DNA from: Aristolochia californica
Taxonomy: Eukaryota > Streptophyta > Magnoliopsida > Piperales > Aristolochiaceae
Direction: 5' to 3'
Assembly: GCA_029961685.1 (NCBI GenBank)
Contig: JARWKL010000001.1
Span: 59,011,314 to 59,075,313, forward strand
Length of the DNA stretch: 64,000 bases
In this document: positions 55,272-64,000 of the stretch, piece by piece
Numbering within the stretch: position 1 is the stretch's first letter
Layout: the number at the start of each line of letters is the position of its first letter
Notes under the pieces: model-generated
The model's database searches: none
Seen by the model: only the letters and a program-made list of their open reading frames with translations
Told to the model about the DNA's origin: nothing
Made by a program: the position numbers and the translations under genes

Positions 55272-55300
55272 ACCATGTGGCCGTGGGTTCGTGGGTTCGG
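55272..55300 (+). repeat. Fragment of a tRNA-Lys 3' half
   Basis: CCATGTGG, then GTGGGTTCG twice, copies the anticodon-stem/T-arm part of the tRNA-Lys gene 43 bases upstream, with the T-arm word duplicated. It has no acceptor stem and is not a gene. It is likely a local duplication or a retro-copy. Confidence 0.6.
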
Positions 55301-55485
55301 TCTAGTTGTCTTGAAGAAGAGACCGAGAATGATAAAAGGTGATAAAGTAATTAAGTTATGAGACATTTTTTAAAATTTCAGTTTGAGAACTATCAACAAT
55401 AGAAACAAAATGATTAGTAAGACAAAGTGACAAAAAGATAAACTGCCAAATTTTCCAATGGGATGTTTAGAGGCACCCAACTTAA

Positions 55486-56357
55486 TTATCCAAGGTGAAG
55501 AATTGAAATATAAAAAAAAAAAGATATACTTATTGTGGCAATAATGGTAGGAGGTTGGCTAGAAGGTGTGACCAACATACTCTTTGAACTCCTGAAGTGT
55601 TCATAAACTTCCTTTGTAAATATTTCGGTCCTCATATAATGAGAGGTTCCAATTTCTTTGTTTTCTAGAGTAGCATCGACTTGATTCATGTTGGTTGGCT
55701 TTCCATAGACCTTCCAACATCTCTTTATAAGGTGATTGTTCACTCCATAATAAGAACAAATACTATGGACTATTCTCTGGGTGAATCTCTAAATGATGTG
55801 CCTCAACTAAGAAATCTACAATGACCTCTTCCTAAAAAAGTCTACCCTTTTTCTTGACAAAACATAACAGATGTTTCACTTACTCAAGTATTTATCTTTA
55901 AAAATCATCAAAGGATGGTTTTGTAGTTGAACTCGAGATTTGTGACTTGGCTACATCGAGGTATGGTTGTAGATTGGCCAGGTAGCCCCAATCAAGTCCT
56001 TTCTCTGTATCTCATGAAAAGAATATTTGTGGAATACGACTAAGCAACTTCTAGTCTTGTAAGAATCTTCAAAATCAAGCAAAATAGACATTGAGATCAT
56101 CTTCATGCTTCATAGAATACATAGCTTGAAAAATATCATAGAGTCTTTGTAGAATGCCAGATCTTGAATAAAGTTTGACACAAGTATCCCATATAACTTT
56201 GCTTGTTTTCAAGTCTACAACTTTATTAGCCACCAAGTCTTCCACTGGTTAATCATTCAATTGATTATTAGTCGAAGGACTTGATTTTGTGCGATGATCT
56301 AACAAGTCAAGAGGAATATGAAACTTTTTGTCTGACCAAGCCCAAGTAGAATAAGTT
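55486..56357 (-). pseudogene. Ty1/copia gag relic, inner part
   Basis: The minus strand reads, with stops and frame breaks, TYSTWAWSDKKFHIPLDL, then LYDIFQAMYSMKHEDDLN (the gag dimer-like LxxxFxxxxxxx(G/E)xSV block) and, near the end, NNHLIKRCWKVYGKP, which is the copia CCHC-side text (H...C-W-K-x-x-G-x-P) with its first cysteines lost. It continues the gag start at 58698-58787. The two halves are separated by the LTR element at 56363-58692, and the frame is restored across the target duplication. Confidence 0.6.
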
Positions 56358-56362
56358 GAGAC

Positions 56363-56562
56363 TGTCAGAGTGGTTCCGTCCACTCTTGTTAGAGTTTGTG
56401 TTCTGAGTTAGATACTTGGCTTTCCGCACCTTAAACGACTAGTCTTTTCGGGTTGTATTGGCTAGGTATCTGACTCAGAACTCCGAAGTTAAGTGAGCTT
56501 GGGCAAGAGTAATTATAGGATGGGTGACCTCCTGGAAAGGACTCTTGCCTAGGACTTTGACA
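56363..56562 (+). repeat. 5' LTR (200 bp) with embedded 5S rRNA-like Pol III promoter
   Basis: It begins TGTCAGAG and ends TTTGACA. From about 56473 to 56548 it follows the 3' two-thirds of plant 5S rRNA: TCAGAACTCCGAAGTTAAG, then GCTTGGGC, then GGATGGGTGACCTCCTGG. Box A, the intermediate element and box C are therefore all represented. Confidence 0.95.
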
Positions 56563-56574
56563 TGGTATCAGAGC
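56563..56574 (+). promoter_or_regulatory. Primer binding site for initiator tRNA-Met
   Basis: TGGTATCAGAGC directly abuts the end of the 5' LTR and is complementary to the 3' end of plant initiator tRNA-Met, the usual minus-strand primer of plant copia and TRIM elements. Confidence 0.95.
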
Positions 56575-56968
56575 TCTGAAGAATAACCCCGACGTATTTC
56601 TCGTCCGACGACCTGTGTTGTCCGACCAATTTTTTTTCTCTTCACTTCGGCATTGATTTCGTGCGCTGTTAGAAATACTTGTGGGGTGGTTTCGTTGCCG
56701 GACGAGTTACGGGGGTTCCGTTACCGGAAAGGGGCTTCTCGCCGGAAGGGGAAACGACCCGTAGAGGCTCTCGCCGGAAGGGGAAACAAAAGGGGTTGTC
56801 GGCAAGTATTTTCCGAGCTCGAAAACGTTGTGGTTCCGTCGTCGGAACAGCTCCATCGGTGGTTTCGTTGCCGGAGAAGCTACAGCGCGACGGAGGTTCT
56901 CGGCAGAAACTCGCCGGAAGGGGGAACGAAGGTAAATTTTTTTTTGGCATATGGTCATTTTGCAATTT

Positions 56969-57315
56969 TAAAATCTTTGGGGGCCGCTTTGCAATTTCTG
57001 AACGATTGGGGCACTTTGAAATTTCTGAAAGATCGGGGGCCGCTATTAAATATATGCACGTTTGGGGGCCGCTTTGAAATTTATGAAAGTTTGGGGGCCG
57101 CTTTGCAATTTCTGGAAGCTTGGGGGGCCATTCTGGCATTTCTGAAAGTACGAGGGTGCTTTTCGAATTTCTGAAAGTTTGGGTGCCTAATTCGAATTTC
57201 TGTTAACCTGGGGGCAACTCTTGGATTTCTGTAAGTATAGGGGTCTATTTGCAATTTCTGAAAAGTGAGGGTTTACTTGGAATTTCTTATCTTGCGGGGG
57301 TGCATCAGGAATTTT
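56969..57315 (+). repeat. Degenerate ~27-30-bp minisatellite in the retroelement leader
   Basis: About a dozen copies of a unit like GGGGGCCGCTTTGCAATTTC followed by TGAAAGTTT run up to the gag start and diverge gradually (early copies GGGGCCGC, late ones GGGTCTATTTG). Upstream (56735-56930) a second motif, CTCGCCGGAAGGGGAAAC, occurs about three times. The leader between primer site and gag is thus ~760 bases of mostly repeated text. Confidence 0.85.
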
Positions 57316-57333
57316 GCTAGATTCAATTTTATC

Positions 57334-58149
57334 ATGTCAGCAGATAAGTCCGATTTCGTTCCTATTCGGTTCACGGGCAAGAACTACGGTACTTGGGAAT
57401 TTCAGTTCCGGTTATTTGTTCAGGGAAGAGGTTTATGGGGTCATATTGATGGGAGTGATCCGGCCCCTGGCGATGCTGACGCATTGTCAAAATGGATCAT
57501 CATGGATGCTAGAGTCATGACTTGGATACTTGGATCTCTTGAGCCTCACCTAGTCCCAAATCTGAGGCCCTACAAAACTGCCGCAGATATGTGGAATTAC
57601 CTCCACAAAGTTTATCGTCAAACCAGCACGGCCCGTCGATTTCAAGTTGAATATGAACTTGCAAATTTCACCCAAGGCAGTCGTTCGATTGAAGAATATT
57701 TCTCGGGCTTCCAAAATCTATGGGCTGACTACACTGACATTGTTTACGAGGATGTCCCTGCTGCTGCTCTCTCTGCTGTGCAAGCTGTCCATGACACCAG
57801 TAAACGGGATCAATTCTTGATGAAGCTTCGTCCCGAGTTTGAGATTGCTCGATCACATCTGATGAATCGTCATCCGGTGCCGTCCCTAGATGCCTGTTTG
57901 AGTGACCTTCTCTGGGAGGAGCAACGCCTTACTACTCAGGCTAGCATGACACCTCGCGTTCAGGATGATCTCTCGGCTCCTGTAGCTTATGTAGCACAAG
58001 GAAGGCCTCAGGGTCGGGACACCAGTTCTGTTCAGTGCTTCCATTGCAAGGCTTATGGTCACTTTGTTCGGGACTGCCCCAAGAAGTCGGTTCTATTCTG
58101 TAGCTACTGTAAGAAGCCGGGTCATCAATGTAATTTATATTCAATGTAA
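57334..58149 (+). CDS. Ty1/copia-type Gag polyprotein (gag only) of the LTR element
   Basis: 271 aa from MSADKSDFVPIRFTG. The N-terminal copia gag fold is recognisable: FTGKNYGTWEFQFRLF, then the UBN2-like block (DMWNYLHKVYRQ...ARRFQVEYELANF, SIEEYFSGFQNLW) and RDQFLMKLRPEFE. Two zinc-knuckle segments follow, CFHCKAYGHFVRDC (complete CX2CX4HX4C, about 240-253) and CSYCKKPGHQC (about 260-270), cut short just before its last cysteine position. The ORF then runs 5 codons into unrelated sequence and stops, so the gag is truncated at its second knuckle but otherwise intact. No pol frame follows. Start chosen at the Met preceding the conserved fold. An upstream in-frame Met at 57265 reads through the minisatellite and is unlikely. 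Confidence 0.92.
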   Translation: MSADKSDFVPIRFTGKNYGTWEFQFRLFVQGRGLWGHIDGSDPAPGDADALSKWIIMDARVMTWILGSLEPHLVPNLRPYKTAADMWNYLHKVYRQTSTARRFQVEYELANFTQGSRSIEEYFSGFQNLWADYTDIVYEDVPAAALSAVQAVHDTSKRDQFLMKLRPEFEIARSHLMNRHPVPSLDACLSDLLWEEQRLTTQASMTPRVQDDLSAPVAYVAQGRPQGRDTSSVQCFHCKAYGHFVRDCPKKSVLFCSYCKKPGHQCNLYSM

Positions 58150-58157
58150 TTTATATT
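58126..58157 (+). repeat. 16-bp tandem duplication at the gag/LTR-like junction
   Basis: CAATGTAATTTATATT occurs twice head-to-tail (58126-58141, 58142-58157), exactly where gag similarity stops. It marks a recombination or slippage junction. Confidence 0.85.
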
Positions 58158-58163
58158 CATAAT

Positions 58164-58430
58164 TGTTGTATAATTTGGGATATGTATATAGGGTTATTTG
58201 ATTAGGCTTAATGGGATGAGGGGGTATTGTCTTGGGCCCATGGGCCATTTTGTAACAGGAAAACCTAAAGGATATATATTTAATGAAAGGGGAAAAATCT
58301 CCAACGGACAGAATTCTGGATTTCGTCGTGTGTTTCGTTTCGCTGTGAAACCAGAGAGCTACGCTCTCTCTTGTGGATGTTTGGACTGTTCCGTCAGTCC
58401 CTTGATCTTGTTTTGTCATGGTATCAGAGC
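58164..58430 (+). mobile_element. Captured LTR-like segment with its own primer binding site inside the element
   Basis: TGTTGTATAATTTGG... to ...TTGTTTTGTCA (58164-58418) has TG...CA ends, a TATATATTTAA box-like word near 58275 and a downstream CT-rich part, like a copia LTR of about 255 bp. It is followed directly by TGGTATCAGAGC (58419-58430). It shares no sequence with the outer LTRs, so it comes from a different element. Confidence 0.7.
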
Positions 58431-58480
58431 TAGGCACGCCACGGCCCGCGTTCGTATCCCGTGAGAAGCGGCTCCAGAAT

Positions 58481-58492
58481 GGGTGGGGTGGG
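58481..58492 (+). promoter_or_regulatory. Polypurine tract of the LTR element
   Basis: GGGTGGGGTGGG immediately precedes the 3' LTR; it is interrupted by two T residues. Its position fits plus-strand priming. Confidence 0.7.
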
Positions 58493-58692
58493 TGTCAGAG
58501 TGGTTCCGTCCACTCTTGTTAGAGTTTGTGTTCTGAGTTAGATACTTGGCTTTCCGCACCTTAAACGACTAGTCTTTTCGGGTTGTATTGGCTAGGTATC
58601 TGACTCAGAACTCCGAAGTTAAGTGAGCTTGGGCAAGAGTAATTATAGGATGGGTGACCTCCTGGGAAGGACTCTTGCCTAGGACTTTGACA
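58493..58692 (+). repeat. 3' LTR (200 bp) with 5S rRNA-like segment
   Basis: Identical to the 5' LTR except for one base (G58666 versus A56536). At that base the 3' copy agrees with the 5S rRNA consensus CCTGGGAAG, so the change arose in the 5' LTR. The 5S-like part is about 58603-58678. Confidence 0.95.
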
Positions 58693-58697
58693 GAGAC

Positions 58698-58787
58698 ACC
58701 TTCAAATGATGTTATTGTGGTAATTTTAAAACTATCAATTTTTCCAAGGTCATGGGAGATAGAAGAACTCTCAGCCATACTTGACAT
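58698..58787 (-). pseudogene. Ty1/copia gag relic, amino-terminal part
   Basis: A minus-strand frame begins MSSMAESSSISHDLGKID and runs through TTITSFEGV up to the insertion point. The next in-frame residues, after removing the inserted element and one copy of GAGAC, are the TYSTWAW text at 56357. This is the start of the split gag relic. Confidence 0.55.
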
Positions 58788-60265
58788 AGGGGGTTTGAAA
58801 TAGCCAATGACTAATTAAACTTTAAGAAGAATAAGTTATAGAAGCACCAAATCAAGAAGGAACTTGGGTGCACTTATAAAATTATATAACAATTGTGAAA
58901 TTCCTAAAAAAATCTTTGACAAAAATAGAGGAACAAGACCAGCCTTTAGATGTCTATAGAGACTAAGTTCATGAGAAAAAACCAAAATTCTACTCTCTAT
59001 AAGCATTGAAAGGTGAAGTACTATAATTTTAGTGCAATTGAAATTCTAAAAAAATTAGCAACTTCAAACATTTAATTAGGTTTTTAACTCCAGGAAAAAA
59101 ACCTAAAAACGACCAAAATAATTACTATCAAGGTGTGAAACTTAATTAAATTTTTTGAAAATCAACAAGGAGGCTAATGATGTCAACTATGCAATGGTTT
59201 GTATAGTATGAAGAAAAACAAAAAAAAAAAATCCATTGGTTGGAGGATGTGTCTTATATGTTGAGTATGTATGTGCTTGGGAAAATAAAATGCTACATGG
59301 GAGTATAGAAAACTACTATTGTCCCAGTTACACCCAAAGTTAAATACTAAAAGATAAGTTCTAGAACCATTGAGTAATTGAACATAAATAAAATACTAAC
59401 ATAACTAAAATACCTTTAATTGATACTTTTCTTTGAGACCTCCTCCTCCTGTGAGACTCCGATAAAATTCCACCTTATTAATTTTGGTTATGTGAGACTT
59501 CTTATTATGAGAGTCATGTATAAGGGGCCTTGTTAAGAGTGTCATGTATAAGCACCATACTGAATAATGAAATTAGTCCATATTAGTGATGAAAATCATG
59601 CAAGTTAAAGTTGAAGAATATTGGAGTTCCCTAACTATGTGGCCAAGTATAGGGTAGAGAATATGGCAGTTCTACAACAAAACCAAACAAAGAAACAAAT
59701 CGAAAAAAAGATTTAGAAGCATCTTACAAATAAGTTTGGTCGATAAGTGCACAAGAAATGTTGAGAAACCAGTGAATTCTTTTAGAATTTACATAAACAA
59801 ATCGGCATATATGGAAAGTTCACATAGATTTTTTTTATTTTTTTTTCTCTTTATATCTATTGAACCTAGACAAAAGATCGGGTTAGGTTGAACCTAGTTG
59901 AATTGACCCGGCCAATTCATGTTTATTAATATGCTAAAAAGATTTCTTAATAGTGCACAAGTAGAAAATTTTCTTAATAGCTTTAATTTTATATTTTTAT
60001 CTTATATTTTAATATACAAAATAAAACCTCTGGACCATTTGGTCCATGTCCGGTGGACCTACATAGCCATCTAACATTCTTTTATGCACTATCCTTACCA
60101 TACATAATAGTTCCAATACGAACATGGCAACTGAAGATTTTTACTTGCCAGCTGACGTCCCTGGTAGTGAAATGAAATCTCCAGTCTGAGCAGTTTGTGA
60201 CCTCTCTCGCTACAACAGAGTCTTCTCTTTCAGTAACTCGACTTCTTGAAATCTCTCATCAGTTT
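58788..60265. other. Intergenic region
   Basis: AT-rich; the part nearest 58788 may be leader or LTR of the old minus-strand copia relic, but no LTR ends were found. 60100-60265 is the probable promoter/5' UTR of the shikimate kinase-like gene. Confidence 0.35.
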
Positions 60266-63200
60266 ATGGAAATGAATCTCCTCCGCTCCTCTCCCTCCTC
60301 CATAAATCTGTCGACAGCTTTCCCAACTTCTCCGTCCCTCCAAGTTCATGGTCCTCGAGTTTCTCCTCTCTTCACCAACGAGTTTCGGAAAGTATCCCTT
60401 TGCGCAAAACCTTTGCCGAAAAGAAATTGTAAGTTGATCTTATCCAAATCATATCTTCGTCTAATGAGCTCCGTATCTAATAGGATAGTGAGATAATGCT
60501 ATTGAAACAATTTTTTTGGGTTCAGAAATCATTTGTTATTATTTGGTAGAAGTTATGCCTTGATTGCGATTCCTTTTCTCCCTTGAGATTGTGAGGATGC
60601 TATTTTAGTATATCATAATTATGTAAAGTTCAACTTGCACATGTCTTGGTGGAGAACGTTGGCAGTCATTAATCTTTGGACAGTAGTGAGATTCAGCAAC
60701 TACGAAACTGAAAGCATTACTAAATGTTGACATTTGGACTAGGTGTGGACGCATAGGAATTTCTAACTGAATGAAATCTCTTATAATTTAACAGTTCTTT
60801 AAAATGTACTGAAAGACTTTGAGTACGATATCTTTTGTTCTCCAAATTTCAATATTTTTGCTGACTTTTTCAATGTAATAACTACTTTCCGAAACTCAAG
60901 TATCTTCTTGATTGGGTTTATGATTTAGGTCATAGTCACGGTGAACTAAGTTCCAGAGCTTGAATTATTAATTAAGAGTACAACTTAATATTATTTATTG
61001 CTTATCAATACAATTTTTTTCATTTTCTTCCCAAGATCCTAGTTATAGTTACGTTCTCCAAAGAGATTCATTTTTATTTATGTTTCCTCTACGTTTTTTT
61101 AGTTCTTCCATTGTGAAATTGAACTTTGCTCTGATACAGAATGGCAAGAATTCTTACTTATTAATCCGGTTTGGGTTCCAAATATTTGATGTACAGACAC
61201 CTAAATATCATTTTATAGCAATATGGACTTGATCTGAATGCTCATGTCTAAATCCTAGCAAAGTTGCAAACATGTGTAAATATGATGACTTAAAATGGTT
61301 AATGTTGTCTTATTTGTCTTGAAAAGAAGACCTGAAGAGTTTGTTGGCCATCCCAAGAAGCAATTGATTAATATAAATTGATTATACGGAGAAAAAAAAT
61401 TCATTACAAGGAGTTGACAAAGTTACACATGTTACTTTTCACAGGCATAGCTTCTAGGAGAAACTTTCATTCAGATAATAATGTGCCGGCACATGATGTA
61501 GATCCAAATGATGATGAAGAATGAATCTGCTCAGATTGTTTCCATTTATTACTATTTTAAATAAAGAATTATGTGAAGATGACTTGCAAAAGTTCAAAAG
61601 CAGAGAGTCCTGTTCTTTATAAAATAAAAAGTTCAAAAGCAGAGAGAGAACAAACCAATAAGGAAATAGTGATAGATGAGAGTGGTCCAGATCAGGAGAA
61701 GTTAAACTTAAGGGGGAAAGTACATTGCTATAATTTGGAAGAGTTGAGCTATAATGTTACTCTTGGAAAATGTAAACTTCTTGGAATTTGAAGGCCCCAA
61801 TAGTAAATTTCCTTGACCTTCAACGATTTCCTCTTGCTGATGGTATCCATGTAATGAACTGAAAATAGTGTTGCGCAGCTTATGCTATCATTGGAATTTG
61901 ATTGGCTTATGGCAGAACTTACAATGAACTGTGAAATAGTCTTGAACTGCTAATGGTTTCATTGGAGTTTGATTGCACTGCTTACAAATGCAAAGTGTAA
62001 ATAGCTTATGGCAGAACTTACCTGCTATGAAAGCCTGTGTCTTTTGACATCTTATGATGAGGTTACCCCATTTCTGGTATTTGTTGCTCCTTGTGTTGCA
62101 TAAAATGAGTGGTGTGCTCTCTGGCTTTTATCCATTACATTTGAAAATGCAGTAGTGTTTGATCTCAAACCTGAAATTTGAACTATAATCATAAGAATGT
62201 ATGAATGTAGAGCCAAAAAAAAAAAAAAAAAAGTTCTGTGTATATTTTACACATTATATTGGCTTTGTGGATAGTCTTTTAGTTTGATGTAGTTGGAACT
62301 GAAAAGTATGTAAGAAGACTATATGAGCTTGGATTTGGAATAAAATTTGCATTGTTGATTAGTCTGCTTAATTGTTTCATGGAGTACCTGATGCTAAGAC
62401 CGGTGTTGTCGTGTTGGTATCTTAATACTGTAAGTCATTGTCTTTGTCTTTAATATGTCATGTAAATCCAACCAAAGTATTGCAACTGGGACCTGAGATC
62501 CGACTCAACCCAAGTGAAAGCCAGGTCGGATTGCCTATCTTGGGTTACTTTTTCGTGAGTCCAAACATTGGACTTGGGTGGGATGACTTGCTGGAAACAG
62601 AAGAGGAAGACTGACCCCCCAACCCAACTCACTGCCTCCCAAATCTAGGTCGCCTGAGCAAGTCACAAAACCATAAATTCAAGTCTGTTTATTATAATCA
62701 TTTGTTGCTATTATATATGATGCCATATTGCCACTCATAAGAGTGGCTTACCATTTAAAATAAATAATATTTGTAGCTAAATGTAACCTTAATTTCATGC
62801 TCATCATTTCTTACAAGTTCAGTATGTTTGTAAAGGTGTGCAGGCATCAATTGTTCAGCTTGAACCATCACTTAAGGTGAAGGTGAGAGTTTGTTCTTGT
62901 TGTTTCAGGGAGAGAAAATTAGGTTTTGAATTGTCCCAAATTTTTATTTACAAAGAAACACTTTCTCGATGATTAAAGACTGTTGACAAATAGAGACAAG
63001 TATTACCATCCTGTTCCTAATCTATCAAAACAGTTTCTGGATTTACTTGTTTGTTATTTTCCCCCAAAAGCAGAATAAGGCCGTGGATCTGGCTTCTGAG
63101 CTGAAAGGAACTTCCATATTTCTTGTTGGTATGCAAAGATATTAGTTGGTATATTTATTTGAACATTTCTTCATTTATTATTATTATTATATTTTTATCT

Positions 63201-63889
63201 AGGCATTCCTTCCTCGCAGGGATGAATGGCAGTATGAAAACAAGCTTAGGAAAACTTTTAGCAGATGCTTTAAGATATTACTACTTTGACAGGTTATATT
63301 GGAAAACAGTAGGCTCCTTTTTATATGTTTGTTCTTAGGAAAGTGGTATCCATCTTAGTATGCACAAGATTTGAGGATTGTTTAACCTGTGGAAACAGTG
63401 ATAGTTTGGTTGTTCAAGCTGCGGGGGGTGAATCTGCTGCAAAATCTCTGAAGGAGGAGGATGAAGAGGGATTCCAGAGTTCTGAGGTCAAATATTGCTC
63501 TAATGATTCTACTGAATGGATATTGCTATCTTCTGTTGCTTAATGTAGTTGGATTCTTTGAATTTCATGGCAGACAGAAGTGCTGAAGCAATTATCATCA
63601 ATGGGCCGTCTGGTGATTTGTGCTGGAGATGGTGCTGTCCAGAGCTCAACAAATTTGTTAGTAGCTGAAGATTTTAATTTTTCCAAGCTTTCATGGGAGC
63701 CACCTCTCTTTTCTATGGAACCATGTAATCCTCATCAGATTTTGTTATGATATTTCCAGGGCTTATTTGAGATATGGCATTTCAGTTTGGATAGATGTGC
63801 CCCTAGATATTCTTGCCAAGGAAGCGATGGAAAGAGGAGAATATAGTCCTTTTACTTGGCCTATCTCAGCATCTGACACTTTCCCTGAG
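60266..63889 (+). CDS. SKL1: Shikimate kinase-like 1 (SKL1), chloroplast, 3'-truncated by the window
   Basis: SKL1 is a plant shikimate kinase paralogue without kinase activity, needed for chloroplast development. Exons: 60266-60428, 61445-61482 (or to 61497, also in frame), 62844-62882, 63074-63128, 63220-63292, 63399-63486, 63574-63656 and 63760-63889, with phases closing throughout. The N-terminus is Ser/Pro/Leu-rich, like a transit peptide. Conserved blocks: ELKGTSIFLVG, LGKLLADALRYYYFDSDSLV, AAGGESAAKSLKEEDEEGF, TEVLKQLSSMGRLVICAGDG and YGISVWIDVPLD. The P-loop is GMNGSMKTS, lacking the Gly before Lys of GxxGxGK(S/T), and the usual Arg after GF is Gln, consistent with loss of catalysis. 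An in-frame Met at 60272 (and one at 60197) are alternative starts. The end of the gene is beyond 64000. Confidence 0.88.
61853..62020. repeat. Tandem ~70-bp duplication in an SKL1 intron
   Basis: AATGAACTG...ATTGGAATTTGATTG begins at 61853 and again, diverged, at 61923. GCTTATGGCAGAACTTAC occurs at 61905-61922 and 62003-62020. The duplication is intronic and non-coding. Confidence 0.75.
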
Positions 63890-64000
63890 GTTAATTATCT
63901 CCTACCTTCTCTCAGATAACTCCCGTAACAATCAAGGTATTTGTTTCCATTTTACCGAATAGATGGATGGAGCATGCTCATTCCGTGAATGCACCCGGTC

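Larger units (their letters stand above)
56363..58692 (+). mobile_element. Gag-only LTR retrotransposon with 5S rRNA-bearing (Cassandra-like) LTRs
   Basis: Structure in order: target duplication GAGAC (56358-56362), 5' LTR 56363-56562, primer binding site 56563-56574, repeat-bearing leader, gag 57334-58149, LTR-like segment 58164-58418 with a second primer-site word at 58419-58430, polypurine tract GGGTGGGGTGGG (58481-58492), 3' LTR 58493-58692, and target duplication GAGAC (58693-58697). There is no protease, integrase or reverse transcriptase, so it must be mobilised in trans, as proposed for TR-GAG elements. The LTRs differ at only one base (A at 56536, G at 58666), so insertion is recent. 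LTRs with 5S rRNA sequence are the hallmark of Cassandra TRIMs, which normally encode nothing. Confidence 0.93.

Noticed and set aside
57265..57333. Upstream Met for the retroelement gag
   Set aside because: The extra 23 codons translate the minisatellite; the conserved gag fold starts at the Met at 57334.
58198..58464. 88-codon frame MIRLNGMRGYCLG...
   Set aside because: It reads through the captured LTR-like segment and second primer site; it is not a gene.
61573..61791. 72-codon open frame (MKMTCKSSKAES...) in an SKL1 intron
   Set aside because: It is flanked by no splice sites compatible with SKL1 phases, contains an internal repeat (AAAGTTCAAAAGCAGAGAG twice) and matches nothing in the family.
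63963..64000. Possible next SKL1 exon starting ATGGATGGAGCATGC after an AG
   Set aside because: The phase fits, but the translation does not resemble the expected SKL1 continuation and only 38 bases are visible.

Overview
The window is nuclear DNA of a flowering plant, most likely a eudicot. The genes are split by AT-rich introns, spacing is loose, and plant-specific families (JAZ/TIFY, CYSTM, shikimate kinase-like 1) sit among decayed and one intact LTR retrotransposon. No species can be named from the sequence alone. Gene models were built by hand from splice sites and protein-family recall. In every complete model the exon phases close exactly.

Layout. 1-5853 (+): 3' part of a CCA-adding/poly(A) polymerase-family gene. 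8801-8883 (-): a C/D box snoRNA with a promoter carrying a telo-box and a TATA box, predicted to guide methylation of 18S rRNA. 10079-15582 (-): LCB2 subunit of serine palmitoyltransferase, 12 exons, 488 aa. 17999-19875 (-): a JAZ10/TIFY9-type jasmonate repressor, 6 exons, 217 aa. 22764-23112: four 88-bp tandem repeats. 25646-27726 (+): an O-fucosyltransferase-family gene, 2 exons, 506 aa. 29401-29901 (+): a single-exon acidic protein with a CHZ (H2A.Z chaperone) motif. 32184-38006 (-): a 117-aa CYSTM protein whose last 16 residues lie beyond a 5.2-kb intron filled with retroelement debris. 39284-44302 (-): a CDK-like kinase with an N-myristoylation start, 7 exons, 592 aa, with a LINE RNase H relic in one intron. 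47116-55067 (-): the GPI transamidase subunit PIG-S, 13 exons, 602 aa. 55157-55229 (+): tRNA-Lys(UUU). 55486-58787 (-): an old Ty1/copia gag relic split by a young gag-only LTR element (56363-58692, +). 60266-63889 (+): the 5' part of shikimate kinase-like 1, running off the window.

The most striking object is the element at 56363-58692. It has 200-bp LTRs that differ at one base and carry a 5S rRNA-like Pol III promoter, as in the Cassandra TRIM family. It also has an initiator-Met-tRNA primer binding site, a long repeat-bearing leader, an intact copia-type gag with CCHC knuckles but no pol, a second LTR-like segment followed by its own primer binding site, a polypurine tract, and a perfect 5-bp target duplication. 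It looks like a chimeric, non-autonomous, recently active retrotransposon.

The genes are housekeeping and signalling loci with no shared pathway. LCB2 makes sphingolipid bases and PIG-S attaches GPI anchors (often ceramide-based in plants), but their co-location looks incidental.
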